The notes: generated from the sequence alone by a model not told the origin. Counted from the stretch's first letter, positions 35,001-44,772 are shown. The stretch: 64,000 nt of DNA from Candidatus Viridilinea mediisalina (GCF_002532535.1 NZ_NQWI01000017.1:1-64000); one strand, 5' to 3'. Made by a program: numbers and translations.

Positions 35001-35208
35001 TGCTATAATGCAAAATAGGTTAGGCTTCAAGGGTTATAGCTACGTGGCATCCCTTGAGCTACCGGCAGAGGGCCAAGCCCCTGCGCATCTGTCGCCAGAC
35101 TGCCTAGGATGGAGCGCACGCCAGCGATAGTCCGACCTGCTATTCACACCTACGCAGCCCCTCTGCGTATGGGAGAGCGCCACGATAGGCGCTATAGAGG
35201 AGAGTGAT
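35001..35208 (+). ncRNA. Structured 5' leader of the recombinase gene (candidate cis-regulatory RNA)
   Basis: An extended -10 (TGCTATAAT, 35001-35009) predicts a start near 35016 and a leader of about 190 bases. Helices visible: 35026-35033/35051-35058; 35065-35084 (GGGC-CAA-GCCC with outer GCAG/CTGC); 35083-35089/35108-35117; and 35151-35157/35163-35169 (TACGCAG/CTGCGTA). A long-range pair TATAGC (35035-35040)/GCTATA (35191-35196) plus CGTGGC (35043-35048)/GCCACG (35179-35184) would close the whole domain. It competes with a local hairpin AGCGCC (35176-35181)/GGCGCT (35188-35193). The ribosome binding site GAGGAG follows at once. The mutually exclusive folds next to the start codon are riboswitch-like. 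I do not recognise a known class. Confidence 0.5.
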
Positions 35209-36162
35209 ATGTCTACAAGCGGCAGCCTCAATGGCCAACGGTCGCGCACTATCGCAAGCGAACTCGAAAGCTTCCTAAGCGACATTCAACGTGAACATGG
35301 CCTGAGCAGCAACACCATCACTTCGTATCGTTGCGATCTCCGTACTGCAGCCGCTGCGATGACGAAGCCGATCGAGACGATTGCAATCAGTGACATCAAA
35401 GTGTTTTTAGAGAGTCGTCACGAGCAACCAGGGACGACCAATCGGCGGATTGCTAGTCTAGGGCGTTTTTTCCGCTGGGCGGTGGCTAAGGGGTATGCGC
35501 TGCACAATCCGGTCGATCAGGTGGGCGCACGCCACCATGCCGAACATCGCCCCCAGCCGATTGCAAGCGAGACGGAGCGCCGGGCGTTGGATGCGGCGAT
35601 TGCCAGTGCGACCCAGCCCTATCGGTTGATCTTTACGCTGCTCCGCGAGATTGGAGTGCGTACTGATGAGGTCCTCAACCTGAATCTTGGAGATGTGATC
35701 CTTGAGCCAGGCCGAGAGGTCTTGCTGGTTCACGATAGCAAGAGTGGTACGAAGCGCATGGTGGTACTCACGCCCGACGCGATGCCGCGCAGCTTACGGG
35801 GGTTACGCAGTTGGGTGCGCGATATGGACGAGAGCCTACCTGCCGACACCCCGCTCTTCCGCTCATCGCGGGGCAATCGTGCCTCATATGATACGCTGCA
35901 CCGCCGTTGGGTCTTGGTCTGCAAGCATGCGCGTTTGGTAGACATCGTGGATGGGCGCGAAGTACCACGCTACACCTTGCATCACCTGCGCCATACCGCC
36001 GCAGCCGAGTTGATCGCCTTCTACCCCGAACAGGTGGTGCGGCGCATCCTGGGCCACCGCGACCCGCGTAGCACGCGGCGTTACGCCGAAATAGTGCGCG
36101 CCACGCCCCCAAACCCGGCGAAGACCTTAACCCCGCCCCGGCGCGAGCAGCAGGCGAGTTAG
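35209..36162 (+). CDS. Tyrosine recombinase / integrase (XerC/D-like)
   Basis: 317 residues. N-terminal SAM-like core-binding domain (FLSDIQREHGLSSNTITSYRCDLRTAAAAM), then the catalytic domain with all expected residues: Arg in LREIGVRTDEVLNL, Lys in VHDSKSGTKRMV, His-x-x-Arg in LHHLRHTAA, His in ILGHRDPRST and the nucleophile Tyr in STRRYAEI. It ends in a basic, proline-rich tail. A good GAGGAG lies before the start. The 3' end faces a tRNA-Arg gene 250 bases away. It could be a chromosomal Xer paralogue or the relic of an integrated element. Confidence 0.88.
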   Translation: MSTSGSLNGQRSRTIASELESFLSDIQREHGLSSNTITSYRCDLRTAAAAMTKPIETIAISDIKVFLESRHEQPGTTNRRIASLGRFFRWAVAKGYALHNPVDQVGARHHAEHRPQPIASETERRALDAAIASATQPYRLIFTLLREIGVRTDEVLNLNLGDVILEPGREVLLVHDSKSGTKRMVVLTPDAMPRSLRGLRSWVRDMDESLPADTPLFRSSRGNRASYDTLHRRWVLVCKHARLVDIVDGREVPRYTLHHLRHTAAAELIAFYPEQVVRRILGHRDPRSTRRYAEIVRATPPNPAKTLTPPRREQQAS

Positions 36163-36182
36163 GAGGGGCAGGGAGAGGAGTA

Positions 36183-36300
36183 GAGGGTTGCACCATAGAG
36201 GCACCGAGAACACCGGGAAGGGTGTGGTATGGCCATCAACATTGTTGGCACTCCATCCGTTACTATCTCTGTGTCCTTGATGTCTCTATGGTGCCATCCT
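36183..36300. repeat. Degenerate family F element
   Basis: Arms GCACCATAGAGGCACCGAGAACACC (from about 36189, degenerate) and its imperfect reverse complement CTCTGTGTCCTTGATGTCTCTATGGTGC (about 36268-36294). Noncoding. Confidence 0.65.
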
Positions 36301-36415
36301 CTGCCCCTCTTCTTGTTGGCGTTGTGAACCCCTTGTTCAAAAAGTGACGAGAATCGAAAAGGGAAGGGCTTCACCCTCCCCATCACAGAGATTGCAAAAA
36401 GACCCGCCTTCATCG

Positions 36416-36492
36416 TGGCGACCCGGGAGGGATTCGAACCCCCGACACCTAGTTCCGAAGACTAGTGCTCTAATCCACTGAGCTACCGGGCC
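36416..36492 (-). tRNA. tRNA-Arg(TCG)
   Basis: 77 bases including an encoded CCA end. Minus strand: acceptor GGCCCGG pairs with CCGGGTC (one G-T), discriminator G, then CCA. D arm TAGCTCAGTGGATTAGAGCA, anticodon stem CTAGT/ACTAG with loop CTTCGGA, anticodon TCG reading CGA codons; T arm GGGGGTTCGAATCCC. Its 3' end points toward the recombinase gene. Confidence 0.95.
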
Positions 36493-36607
36493 ACGATGCG
36501 CCTAGTCTATCATAGAGAGGCATGGTTTGCAACTCAAGAACGCTAATGCCCATTAGGACGCCATGTTCGGCAATCTACAATCTACAATCTACAATCTGAA
36601 TATGGTA

Positions 36608-38392
36608 TCACCGCCGGTGCCACACATAGACCGGCGCTGGCCCCAGGTTGAAGCTCAGGCGTCCTTCTTCGGCAGGCACGAAGCTCTGGTTGCCGTCGCG
36701 CTCAACGAGGATGCCGCTACGATTGGCGGTGGCGAGGTTGGCCCGCGCCCCCGGCGGCGACCAGAGGATGTCGAGGGCATCATTGCCGCGCAAGAGGCGC
36801 AGGTTGTAGATTTCGTGCCCACTGACGATGCGTAGATCGTCAATCCAGATCACGCCTGAGCCAATGAAGCTGTCTACGAAGTCATCAAGGATGATTGAAA
36901 CCAGTTCGGCAGGGAAGTCGAGGCGCCGGTTGCCGCCCGCTACGGGCACAATGACGTTACCCGGCTCTACTGCGCCGCCCAAGGGCGTCTGGATGAAGTG
37001 CCACCCCGGTGCGCCCACCGGCCCAAGGGTGTATTGCAACACTTCGCCCTGCGCGTCGCGTATCCGCACCCTGAGCAGGTGGGTGCTGCCATCACCATAG
37101 ACCCATGCACCAAGGGCGTGAGCTTGACTAGGAATGGGAATGGGTGGCTCGTGCTTAAAGACAACATAGTCGTTGCCACTGGTCATAAAGCGATAGTGCA
37201 ACTCCGCCGCTTGCTCATACTCACGCGAGTGGCCACTTGGGTGTAACGTTCCGTTCGCTTGGTGCGGGCGCTGCCAACCCTCAAGATCGGTGAAGTCTAC
37301 CAGTACATGTTGGTTAAAGAGGTCGCGCCGTTCAACATAGCGCACCCCCGCCATCTGCTGGTTCAGCGTACGGAGCGCATAGAAGGCCGGTTTGAACAAC
37401 TCGCGCCGGAAGTCGTCACGCCCTTCCCCAAAACGCACCAATCCATAAGGGTTGTCCGGGTCGTCTTTGAAGGTGTACCAGAAGATCTTTTCGATTCCGC
37501 TCTCCCAGAGCATAAGGTTGCCCCGTACCAGATAGTTGGCTTGGCTCTCGTCATCGGCCAACCCGATACTATCGCGATCCGAAGCCCCACTCGCCCAACC
37601 AACTTCGGTGGCCCAGATCGGCTTCTGACCATAGCGGTTCATCACTGCCCGCACCCCGTCGGTGGCGGCAGCGAGATTGCCATGCTCAGGGCTATAGGGA
37701 TTCACATAGGGGTGGATGGCGAGAATATCAAAGCTATTCCACCCCCCGTGTGCGGCCACTCCCCGCAGGAAACTGGTATCGTAGGGGTTGATACCGCCAA
37801 TCAGAATCGTAGCTGTGGGATCGATTTCACGGATGGCCGCAGCGGTGCTGATCAGCAGCCGCGTATAGGCGGCCACATCGGGATGCGGACGCCAGAAATA
37901 GGGGTGATCAGGCTCGTTCCAGATCTCCCAATGCTTTACATGGCGATGATACCGCGTTACCACCCCACGGGCATAGTGGACAAAAGCATCATGATCGGGC
38001 GCGTAGTAGGAGACATCATTGTGGGGGTCGCCACTATGAGGCACCGCCCAGCCCACCGAAGGGCCAAGCACCCCAAGCACCCTCACATTGCGGCTCAACA
38101 GCGCCCGCATCGCCGCATCCGTATAGGTCCAATCCCAAATATCGCGGCGCGGCTGCACACGGTGCCAGTGGAAATCTTCACGTACCCACGTAATCCCCAG
38201 TTCGGTCACAAGCTGGGCGGGTATGTCCATTGTCGTAGGATCGGTATAGCGCGTAGCCAAATGCGAATTGAGGCCAAAAACAGGCGAGGCAACCGGCTGG
38301 CGAGCGTTATGCTGCGCCGTCGCCGACTCAGCGGCAGGCATAAGCGCGGCTACCATCAGCAGCGCCAAACCAAACAGCAGGAAACGTTTCAT
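36608..38392 (-). CDS. Secreted glycoside hydrolase, clan GH-A (GH39/GH5-like)
   Basis: 594 residues with a signal peptide (MKRFLLFGLALLMVAALMPA). The TIM-barrel carries the acid/base Glu in HWEIWNEPDHPYFW (about residue 160) and the nucleophile Glu in PIWATEVGW (about 264), plus VREDFHWHRVQP near the start. The C-terminal 200 residues look like a beta-sandwich carbohydrate-binding domain (HFIQTPLGG, VIWIDDLRI). It acts outside the cell on an unidentified polysaccharide or glycoside. Its 3' end abuts a CAATCTA array (36572-36598). Confidence 0.85.
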   Translation of the reverse strand: MKRFLLFGLALLMVAALMPAAESATAQHNARQPVASPVFGLNSHLATRYTDPTTMDIPAQLVTELGITWVREDFHWHRVQPRRDIWDWTYTDAAMRALLSRNVRVLGVLGPSVGWAVPHSGDPHNDVSYYAPDHDAFVHYARGVVTRYHRHVKHWEIWNEPDHPYFWRPHPDVAAYTRLLISTAAAIREIDPTATILIGGINPYDTSFLRGVAAHGGWNSFDILAIHPYVNPYSPEHGNLAAATDGVRAVMNRYGQKPIWATEVGWASGASDRDSIGLADDESQANYLVRGNLMLWESGIEKIFWYTFKDDPDNPYGLVRFGEGRDDFRRELFKPAFYALRTLNQQMAGVRYVERRDLFNQHVLVDFTDLEGWQRPHQANGTLHPSGHSREYEQAAELHYRFMTSGNDYVVFKHEPPIPIPSQAHALGAWVYGDGSTHLLRVRIRDAQGEVLQYTLGPVGAPGWHFIQTPLGGAVEPGNVIVPVAGGNRRLDFPAELVSIILDDFVDSFIGSGVIWIDDLRIVSGHEIYNLRLLRGNDALDILWSPPGARANLATANRSGILVERDGNQSFVPAEEGRLSFNLGPAPVYVWHRR

Positions 38393-38793
38393 AGGTCTTA
38401 GATTTCGTGATACAAAACTCCGCTACCTACAATAGCTTACCACACTTGTGCAACAAGTATGGACATGGTAGACTCGCTACGCTCTGGTGGGGGCGAAGCC
38501 CCAGATGCATAACGTAAGCCCCTGGCGGGGGTTTGGGGGAGGCGAAGCCTCCCCCAAAAAAACTCTTTTTGTTCCGTGTTGGCGGCTTCGCCGCCAACAC
38601 GGAACAAAAAAATGGGGTTTGGGGCATAGCCCCACGAGCAGGTTGTAGGACAACCGCCCTAATACCAACTACCCTTGAACATGCCGCAATCTGCAATCTG
38701 CAATCTGCAATCTGCAATCTGCAATCTGCAATCTACAATCTACAATCTGCAATCTGCAATCTGCAATCTGCAATCGAAACAGGAATAGCCCTC
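38393..38793. repeat. Gap with GGCGGC hairpin and CAATCTG array
   Basis: 38567-38613: a long hairpin with T-rich and A-rich ends, TTGTTCCGTGTTGGCGGC on one arm, loop TTC, and its reverse complement on the other; it resembles the hairpin at 49491-49539 and could terminate transcription in both directions. 38689-38776: at least ten tandem copies of the 7-mer CAATCTG (some CAATCTA), ending 18 bases before ilvA. Confidence 0.85.
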
Positions 38794-40302
38794 GTGAACA
38801 TAACCTACCTCCAACAAATCCTGACCAGTCGGGTCTATGATGTGGCCGTTGAGACGCCGTTGCAGGCGGCGACACGTTTGTCGGCCCGCCTTGGGAATCA
38901 GGTCTTTTTGAAACGTGAGGATCTGCAGCCGATCTTTTCGTTTAAGCTGCGCGGCGCCTACAACCGCATGGCCCATATGAGTGCCGATGAGCGTTCACGC
39001 GGGGTGATTGCCGCCTCGGCAGGTAACCATGCTCAGGGTGTCGCCTTCTCAGGTCAGCGCCTGGGCGTGCGAACCGTCATTGTGATGCCGGTAACAACCC
39101 CCGAAATCAAGGTCAATGCCTGCCGCGCCCGTGATGCCGAAGTGGTACTCTTTGGCGATAGCTATAGCGATGCTGAGGCCCATGCCTATGTACTCCAAGA
39201 GCAACTTGGCTTGACCTTAGTGCATCCCTATGACGATCCGCTGGTGATTGCGGGCCAAGGGACGATTGGCCTTGAGCTTTCGCGCCAGATGCGCGCTGGG
39301 CGTTACCGCGTCTTTGTGCCGATTGGTGGCGGTGGCCTGATTGCGGGGATTGCGGTCTTTCTCAAGAGTATCAACCCCAAGATTCAGATCATTGGGGTTG
39401 AACCCGATGATGCCGATGCGATGTACCAGAGTGTACAGGCTGGCGAGCGGATCACCTTGCCACAAGTGGGCATCTTTGTTGATGGGGTGGCGGTGCGTCG
39501 CGTCGGTGAGCATACCTTCAAACTGGTGCAGCAATATGTAGACGAGATTGTGCGCGTTAGTACCGATGAGGTCTGTGCGGCGATCAAGGACATCTTTGAT
39601 GATGCGCGCGCCATCCAAGAGCCAGCCGGGGCTTTGGCGTTAGCTGGTTTGAAGCGCTATGTCAACGAACGCGAGCTTGTGGGTGAACAGTTGGTTGCCC
39701 TGACCTGCGGTGCCAACATGAACTTTGGGCGGCTACGTCATGTTGTCGAGCGCTCGGAGATTGGTGAGCAGCGCGAAACCCTGCTGGCCGTCACGATTCC
39801 TGAGCGTCCGGGGGCCTTTAAGCGTTTCTGCCGCGATCTGGGACGCTACAATATTACCGAGTTTAACTATCGCTACGCCCCACGCCCCGATGCCCGCATC
39901 TTTGTCGGGGTTGAATTGGGCCACCGCGACGAGCGCCCCGCCATCATTGCCAGCCTAGCAGCCCAAGGCTATGAAGTCCTTGACATGACCAACAATGAGT
40001 TGGCGATTCTCCATGTGCGCCACATGGTAGGCGGACGAGCGCCCGAAGCCGTGGATGAGCGCCTGCATAGCTTTGAGTTCCCCGAACGGCCAGGTGCGCT
40101 CTTGCAGTTTCTCGAATCGCTCGATGAGTCGTGGAATATTAGCCTCTTCCACTATCGCAACCACGGCAGTGCCCACGGGCGCGTCTTGGCTGGAATCCAA
40201 GTGCCCCCCCGCGACCTTGAGCGGTTCCATGCGTCACTCGAACGCTTAGGCTACCGCCATGTGGACGAGAGCGACAATCCGGCCTATCGCGCGTTCCTTT
40301 GA
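38794..40302 (+). CDS. ilvA: Threonine ammonia-lyase, biosynthetic, allosteric
   Basis: 502 residues; converts threonine to 2-oxobutanoate, the first step of isoleucine synthesis. The PLP lysine is in FSFKLRGAYNRM, and the phosphate-binding glycine loop is IGGGGLIAG. Two C-terminal ACT-like regulatory repeats (ETLLAVTIPERPGAFKRF and SFEFPERPGALLQFLESLDES) indicate isoleucine/valine feedback, as in the Escherichia coli enzyme. The start is a GTG with AGGAA upstream; the open frame further upstream is the CAATCTG array. Confidence 0.95.
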   Translation: MNITYLQQILTSRVYDVAVETPLQAATRLSARLGNQVFLKREDLQPIFSFKLRGAYNRMAHMSADERSRGVIAASAGNHAQGVAFSGQRLGVRTVIVMPVTTPEIKVNACRARDAEVVLFGDSYSDAEAHAYVLQEQLGLTLVHPYDDPLVIAGQGTIGLELSRQMRAGRYRVFVPIGGGGLIAGIAVFLKSINPKIQIIGVEPDDADAMYQSVQAGERITLPQVGIFVDGVAVRRVGEHTFKLVQQYVDEIVRVSTDEVCAAIKDIFDDARAIQEPAGALALAGLKRYVNERELVGEQLVALTCGANMNFGRLRHVVERSEIGEQRETLLAVTIPERPGAFKRFCRDLGRYNITEFNYRYAPRPDARIFVGVELGHRDERPAIIASLAAQGYEVLDMTNNELAILHVRHMVGGRAPEAVDERLHSFEFPERPGALLQFLESLDESWNISLFHYRNHGSAHGRVLAGIQVPPRDLERFHASLERLGYRHVDESDNPAYRAFL

Positions 40303-40765
40303 GGGGCGCAGGCGCGTCAAGGCGCAGCCGAAGCCAGCCTGCCGAAACCACCGCACCACTTGTAACTCATCCATGTATCCTTGAGAGAAGCATACAGAAG
40401 TGAGAAAATAGAAACGAGAAAATAGAAAATAGGCAATACCGCAAAAGGAACGCTGTCTGGGTGCGCGGGCCTTTGGCCCGCACACCCAGGATGGCGTATT
40501 CACAGCGTTACTTTTGCGCTATTGCGAAAATAGGTTTGCGGCATCAGCATGCGCTGAATACCCCCGCGTCCTCGCACCATGCCCTATTCCCATAATGCAC
40601 AGACTCATGCACAGCTTTTACCCGCTTTAGTATCTCAGCACCTACGCGCTACGCCTGAACTATATGTAAATCTGCATGGCGTTGTTTGTGCCGCAAAATA
40701 CAGGTTTTGCGGCATTATATTGCGTTATAACCGCTATGAAATACGCTATGGTAGAGCATCTTTGG
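40303..40765. repeat. Gap with palindromic element 40442-40529
   Basis: Outer ends CGCAAAAGGAACGCTGT and ACAGCGTTACTTTTGCG enclose an inner hairpin CTGGGTGCGCGGGCC / GGCCCGCACACCCAG with a TTT loop. About 88 bases, noncoding. The remainder (40530-40765) holds no convincing gene; it leads into the act promoter. Confidence 0.7.
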
Positions 40766-40794
40766 TTGACACAAAAGACAAGCGCCCGTATAAT
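40766..40794 (+). promoter_or_regulatory. act operon promoter, perfect consensus
   Basis: TTGACA (40766-40771), 17-base spacer, TATAAT (40789-40794). Transcription would begin near 40801, about 40 bases before actA. The same perfect -35/17/-10 is found in front of puf (27485-27457), so the two photosynthetic electron-transfer operons share the strongest promoter type in the window. Confidence 0.8.
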
Positions 40795-40841
40795 AGGGCC
40801 AGCACTCTCCTGCACAGGGTTCCCCTAGAAGGCAACGAGGC

Positions 40842-41501
40842 ATGGGTCAGATTTTTCCCCGTAACGCCAATCTGTTCGTTCGTGTCAGCATCTTCGCCGG
40901 ACTACTCGGAGCGACCACGCTCATCCTGCTGATAGCGGTCTTCTTCCGCTCCAATGCCTATCGGCAGGTCAATGTGGCAATTGAGCAGCCAGTGCCCTAC
41001 AGTCATCAATTGCATGTTGATGTGCTGGGTATTGACTGTCGCTACTGCCATGTTTCTGTTGAGCAATCCTATTTTGCCAACATTCCTGCCACCGAAACCT
41101 GTATGACCTGCCACTCGCAGATCAAGACAGAAAGTCCGGATCTGGCACCCGTCCGTGCGAGCTACGCCAGCGGTGATCCTGTCCTTTGGGAAAAGGTCAA
41201 CCGCGTCCCCGACTTTGTCTACTTCAACCACTCGATCCACGTAAACAAGGGTGTCGGCTGCTCGACATGTCATGGTCGCGTTGATCAGATGCCGGTCGTT
41301 TGGCAGACGCAAGCCTTCTTTATGGGCTTCTGCTTGGATTGCCACCGCAACCCCGAGAACTATGTCCGCCCACTTGAAGAAGTCTACAACATGGAATATG
41401 TCCATCCGGCAAACCAGCGCGAGCTTGGTGCCCAGCTTGTCGCTCAGTACGGTATTATGCCGCCCGATCAGTTGACAAACTGCTGGACATGCCATCGTTA
41501 G
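40842..41501 (+). CDS. actA: Alternative Complex III subunit A, pentaheme cytochrome c
   Basis: 219 residues. An N-terminal membrane helix (FVRVSIFAGLLGATTLILLIAVFF) is followed by five CXXCH heme sites: CRYCH, CMTCH, CSTCH, CLDCH and CWTCH. It is the periplasmic electron wire of ACIII, the menaquinol:electron-carrier oxidoreductase that replaces cytochrome bc1 in these bacteria. First gene of actABCDEFG, directly downstream of the consensus promoter. Confidence 0.95.
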   Translation: MGQIFPRNANLFVRVSIFAGLLGATTLILLIAVFFRSNAYRQVNVAIEQPVPYSHQLHVDVLGIDCRYCHVSVEQSYFANIPATETCMTCHSQIKTESPDLAPVRASYASGDPVLWEKVNRVPDFVYFNHSIHVNKGVGCSTCHGRVDQMPVVWQTQAFFMGFCLDCHRNPENYVRPLEEVYNMEYVHPANQRELGAQLVAQYGIMPPDQLTNCWTCHR

Positions 41502-41628
41502 GCGCAGCATCGTGGGCATGCCGCGAATTGAGGGTTGCTCAGTGGGGCTGTCGCCCTCAAGGCTTCCCGCAACGTAGTTCTGATCAGATGGCGCGCAGGC
41601 TTCTGCGCCCCCCCGAGGCATTCTGTTT

Positions 41629-44600
41629 ATGACGAGCCATACCCCTAACCCTGATCTTGAGACCGTCCGTGAGCAGTTGCGCAATACCCATGGTAAGGAC
41701 TATTGGCGCTCGCTCGATCAGTTGGCCGATACGCCAGCCTTTCGTGAGTTGCTTGAGCGTGAGTTTCCCCGTGGTGCCGCTGAGTTGGGTGATAATCCGG
41801 TAAGCCGTCGTACCTTCCTGAAGCTGATGGGCGCTTCGCTGGCCTTGGCAGGGGTGACGGGCTGTACCTTCATGCCCCCTGAGCAGATTGCGCCCTTTGA
41901 CCGCCAGCCGATGAACCGTATCCCCGGTATCCCTAACTATTTTGCAACAGCGGTGACCCTCGGTGGCTATGCTACCGGGGTGATTGTGCGTTCTAATGAT
42001 GGTCGCCCCACGAAGATTGAGGGTAATCCGGTTCACCCCGCGAGTTGGGGGGCTACGGATATTTTTGCCCAGGGCGATATTCTGACCATGTATGATCCCG
42101 ACCGTTCGCAGCAGATCCTTCAGCAGGGTGAGGTGCGTAGTTGGGATGAGTTTGTGGCTGCGGTTACGCCCCTCCTGACAGGAACCGGCGCGGGCTTGCG
42201 TATTCTGACGCCGACCATTACATCGCCGACGCTCGCCCAGCAGTTGGCCGATCTCCAGGTGCGCTTCCCGCAGTGCCGCTGGTATCAGTATGAGCCGCTC
42301 AACCGCGATAATGTCTATGAGGGTTCGCGCCTCGCTTTTGGTGAGGATGTCGCTACCCGCTATGATTTTAGCAAGGCTGATGTGGTGGTCGCGCTCGATG
42401 CCGATTTCCTTGCCCCCGGCCCCGGCTTTATTGCCTATGCCCGCGCCTTCGCTGATGCGCGCAAGGTGACTAAAGAGAGCGAGAAGATGAACCGGCTCTA
42501 TGTGGTTGAGGCGACCCCCTCGACGACTGGGGCTACGGCGGATCATCGCTTGCCGCTGCAGGCTGGCCATATCGCTGCGTTTGCCAAGAGCCTCGCCGCT
42601 GGCTTGGGTGTCGGTAGTCCCGCCAGTGGCCTCTCGCCGCAGGCCAGTGATTTCCTGACCAAACTGTTGGCTGATCTGCAGGCCCACCGTGGTAGCAGCC
42701 TCGTAATTGCTGGCGACCAGCAGCCCCCTGTGGTACACGCTCTGGCCCATGCGATCAATGAAGCTCTCGGTAATGTGGGCGAGACGGTGATCTATACCGA
42801 GCCGGTTGTGGCTCGTCCGGCGAACCATATCAGTGATCTTGCCAATCTGATCCGTGAGCTCAATAGCGAGAGTGTGGATCTCTTGGTGATTCTTGGTGGG
42901 AATCCCGCCTTTGATGCGCCGGGTGACCTGCGCCTGGCCGATGCGCTACGCCGGGCTGGGATGGTGGTTCATCATGGCCTCTTTGTTGATGAGACGGCCC
43001 AGTTGGCGACGTGGCATGTGCCGGCGGCTCATAGCCTTGAGAGTTGGAGCGATGCGCGCGCCTTTGATGGTACTGCCAGTATTATCCAGCCGCTGATTGA
43101 GCCGCTCTATCGGGGCAAGACCGCCCACGAGTTGCTTGCGGTGTTGCTTGGCTTGCCTGATGCGCGCCCTCGCGATCTGGTGCGTGCCTATTGGCAGGAG
43201 CAGAGCGGTGCCGCCGATTTTGAGCGCTTCTGGCATGAGGCGCTGGCGAGTGGCATTATTCCTGATACCGCCGCTGCTCCCGTGACCCCGACGCTCAATA
43301 GTGGTGCGGTTACGGCTGCTGATGTGCCTACGCCCGGCAGCGATGATATTGAGTTGGTCTTCCGGCCTGATGCGGGCCTCTATGATGGTACCTATGCCAA
43401 CAATGGTTGGCTGATGGAGTTGCCACGCCCGATTAGCCAGTTGGTTTGGGACAATGCTGCGTTGATGAGTCCTAGCACCGCCGACCGCCTCTTCAACTTG
43501 GGGCTTGGTTTTGCCAACGGCGGCAACCCGCTCGCGCATCCCGATCCGAAACAGCGCGAAATCAACCTTGAGCGTATTACCGCCGCTAATGGCACCGTCG
43601 TCTCGATTGCCTATGAGGGCAGTGGGCGCATTGAGTTGCCCATTTGGCTCACGCCGGGCCATGCCGACAACTCGATCACGGTGATGCTTGGCTATGGCCG
43701 CAGCGCCGCTGGGCGCGTCGGTAACGGGGTGGGGGTCAATGCCTACCCAATTCGGCTGAGTAACGCCCTCTGGTTTGTGACTGGCCTCAGTCGGGGCAAC
43801 CTGCGTAATCTCAACCGCCGCTACCAACTCGTCTCCACTCAGAACCACTGGACGATGGAGGGGCGCGACCTCTACCGCGTGGGCGTCTTTGATCGCTTCA
43901 AGACGGAAGGTCCTGAGTACATTAAGAAGGAAGTCTATCAGCGGGAGTATGGCAAGGATGTTGCTGGCCCCGGCACCGATGGCTACTTGAGCCTTCAGAC
44001 CAATCAGGATAGCATCTACGAAGGGCGTAACGCCTGGGCGATGACGATCAACCTCAATGCCTGTATTGGCTGTAATGCCTGTATCGCGGCGTGCCAAGCT
44101 GAGAATAACATCCCAGTGGTGGGTAAAGATCAGGTGGCGGTTGGACGCGAGATGCAATGGTTGCGGATTGATCGCTACTATGCTGGTGCCAACCTTGATA
44201 ATCCTAGCACCTACTTCAAGCCGGTGGGCTGTGTGCAGTGTGAGCGAGCGCCCTGTGAGGTTGTCTGCCCAGTGGCGGCAACGGTTCACGACTATGAGGG
44301 CCTCAATAATATGGTGTATAATCGCTGCGTCGGCACCAAATACTGCTCAAATAACTGCCCCTTCAAGGTGCGACGCTTCAACTTCTTCCAGTACACCGAT
44401 CTTAGCACCGAGAGCTTGCAGTTGCAGCGCAACCCTGAAGTGACCGTCCGCAACCGTGGTGTGATGGAGAAGTGCAGTTACTGCATCCAGCGCATCAGTG
44501 CGGCCCGGATTGCGGCCAAGAAGGCGGCGGTGCAAGCCGGGCGAGTTGACTATGTGATTAACGATGGTGACATCGTTACAGCCTGTGAAGCCGTCTGCCC

Positions 44601-44772
44601 AACCCAGGCGATTGTCTTTGGTGATAAGAATGATGAGCAGAGCCGGGTTGCCAAGTGGAAGAAAGAGAAGCATAACTACTACTTGCTGGGGTTGCTCAAT
44701 GTGACGCCACGCACCACCTACCTCGCCCGTGTGCGTAACCCCAACTCCGAATTTCCTGAAGCGGAGAGTTAA
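41629..44772 (+). CDS. actB: Alternative Complex III subunit B, molybdopterin-like/Fe-S fusion
   Basis: 1047 residues. A twin-arginine motif SRRTFLK (59-65) with a following hydrophobic stretch directs export. The first part resembles molybdopterin oxidoreductases; in ACIII this domain carries no cofactor. From about residue 810 to 990 there are four ferredoxin-type Cys clusters: CIGCNACIAACQ, CVQCERAPCEVVCP, CVGTKYCSNNCP and CSYCIQ...CEAVCP, for three [4Fe-4S] and one [3Fe-4S] in the known structures. It accepts electrons from menaquinol and passes them to ActA. Confidence 0.95.
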   Translation: MTSHTPNPDLETVREQLRNTHGKDYWRSLDQLADTPAFRELLEREFPRGAAELGDNPVSRRTFLKLMGASLALAGVTGCTFMPPEQIAPFDRQPMNRIPGIPNYFATAVTLGGYATGVIVRSNDGRPTKIEGNPVHPASWGATDIFAQGDILTMYDPDRSQQILQQGEVRSWDEFVAAVTPLLTGTGAGLRILTPTITSPTLAQQLADLQVRFPQCRWYQYEPLNRDNVYEGSRLAFGEDVATRYDFSKADVVVALDADFLAPGPGFIAYARAFADARKVTKESEKMNRLYVVEATPSTTGATADHRLPLQAGHIAAFAKSLAAGLGVGSPASGLSPQASDFLTKLLADLQAHRGSSLVIAGDQQPPVVHALAHAINEALGNVGETVIYTEPVVARPANHISDLANLIRELNSESVDLLVILGGNPAFDAPGDLRLADALRRAGMVVHHGLFVDETAQLATWHVPAAHSLESWSDARAFDGTASIIQPLIEPLYRGKTAHELLAVLLGLPDARPRDLVRAYWQEQSGAADFERFWHEALASGIIPDTAAAPVTPTLNSGAVTAADVPTPGSDDIELVFRPDAGLYDGTYANNGWLMELPRPISQLVWDNAALMSPSTADRLFNLGLGFANGGNPLAHPDPKQREINLERITAANGTVVSIAYEGSGRIELPIWLTPGHADNSITVMLGYGRSAAGRVGNGVGVNAYPIRLSNALWFVTGLSRGNLRNLNRRYQLVSTQNHWTMEGRDLYRVGVFDRFKTEGPEYIKKEVYQREYGKDVAGPGTDGYLSLQTNQDSIYEGRNAWAMTINLNACIGCNACIAACQAENNIPVVGKDQVAVGREMQWLRIDRYYAGANLDNPSTYFKPVGCVQCERAPCEVVCPVAATVHDYEGLNNMVYNRCVGTKYCSNNCPFKVRRFNFFQYTDLSTESLQLQRNPEVTVRNRGVMEKCSYCIQRISAARIAAKKAAVQAGRVDYVINDGDIVTACEAVCPTQAIVFGDKNDEQSRVAKWKKEKHNYYLLGLLNVTPRTTYLARVRNPNSEFPEAES

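Noticed and set aside
38533..38793. N-terminal extension of ilvA through the CAATCTG array
   Set aside because: The array gives an artificial repeat peptide; the GTG at 38794 has a ribosome binding site and matches the family start.
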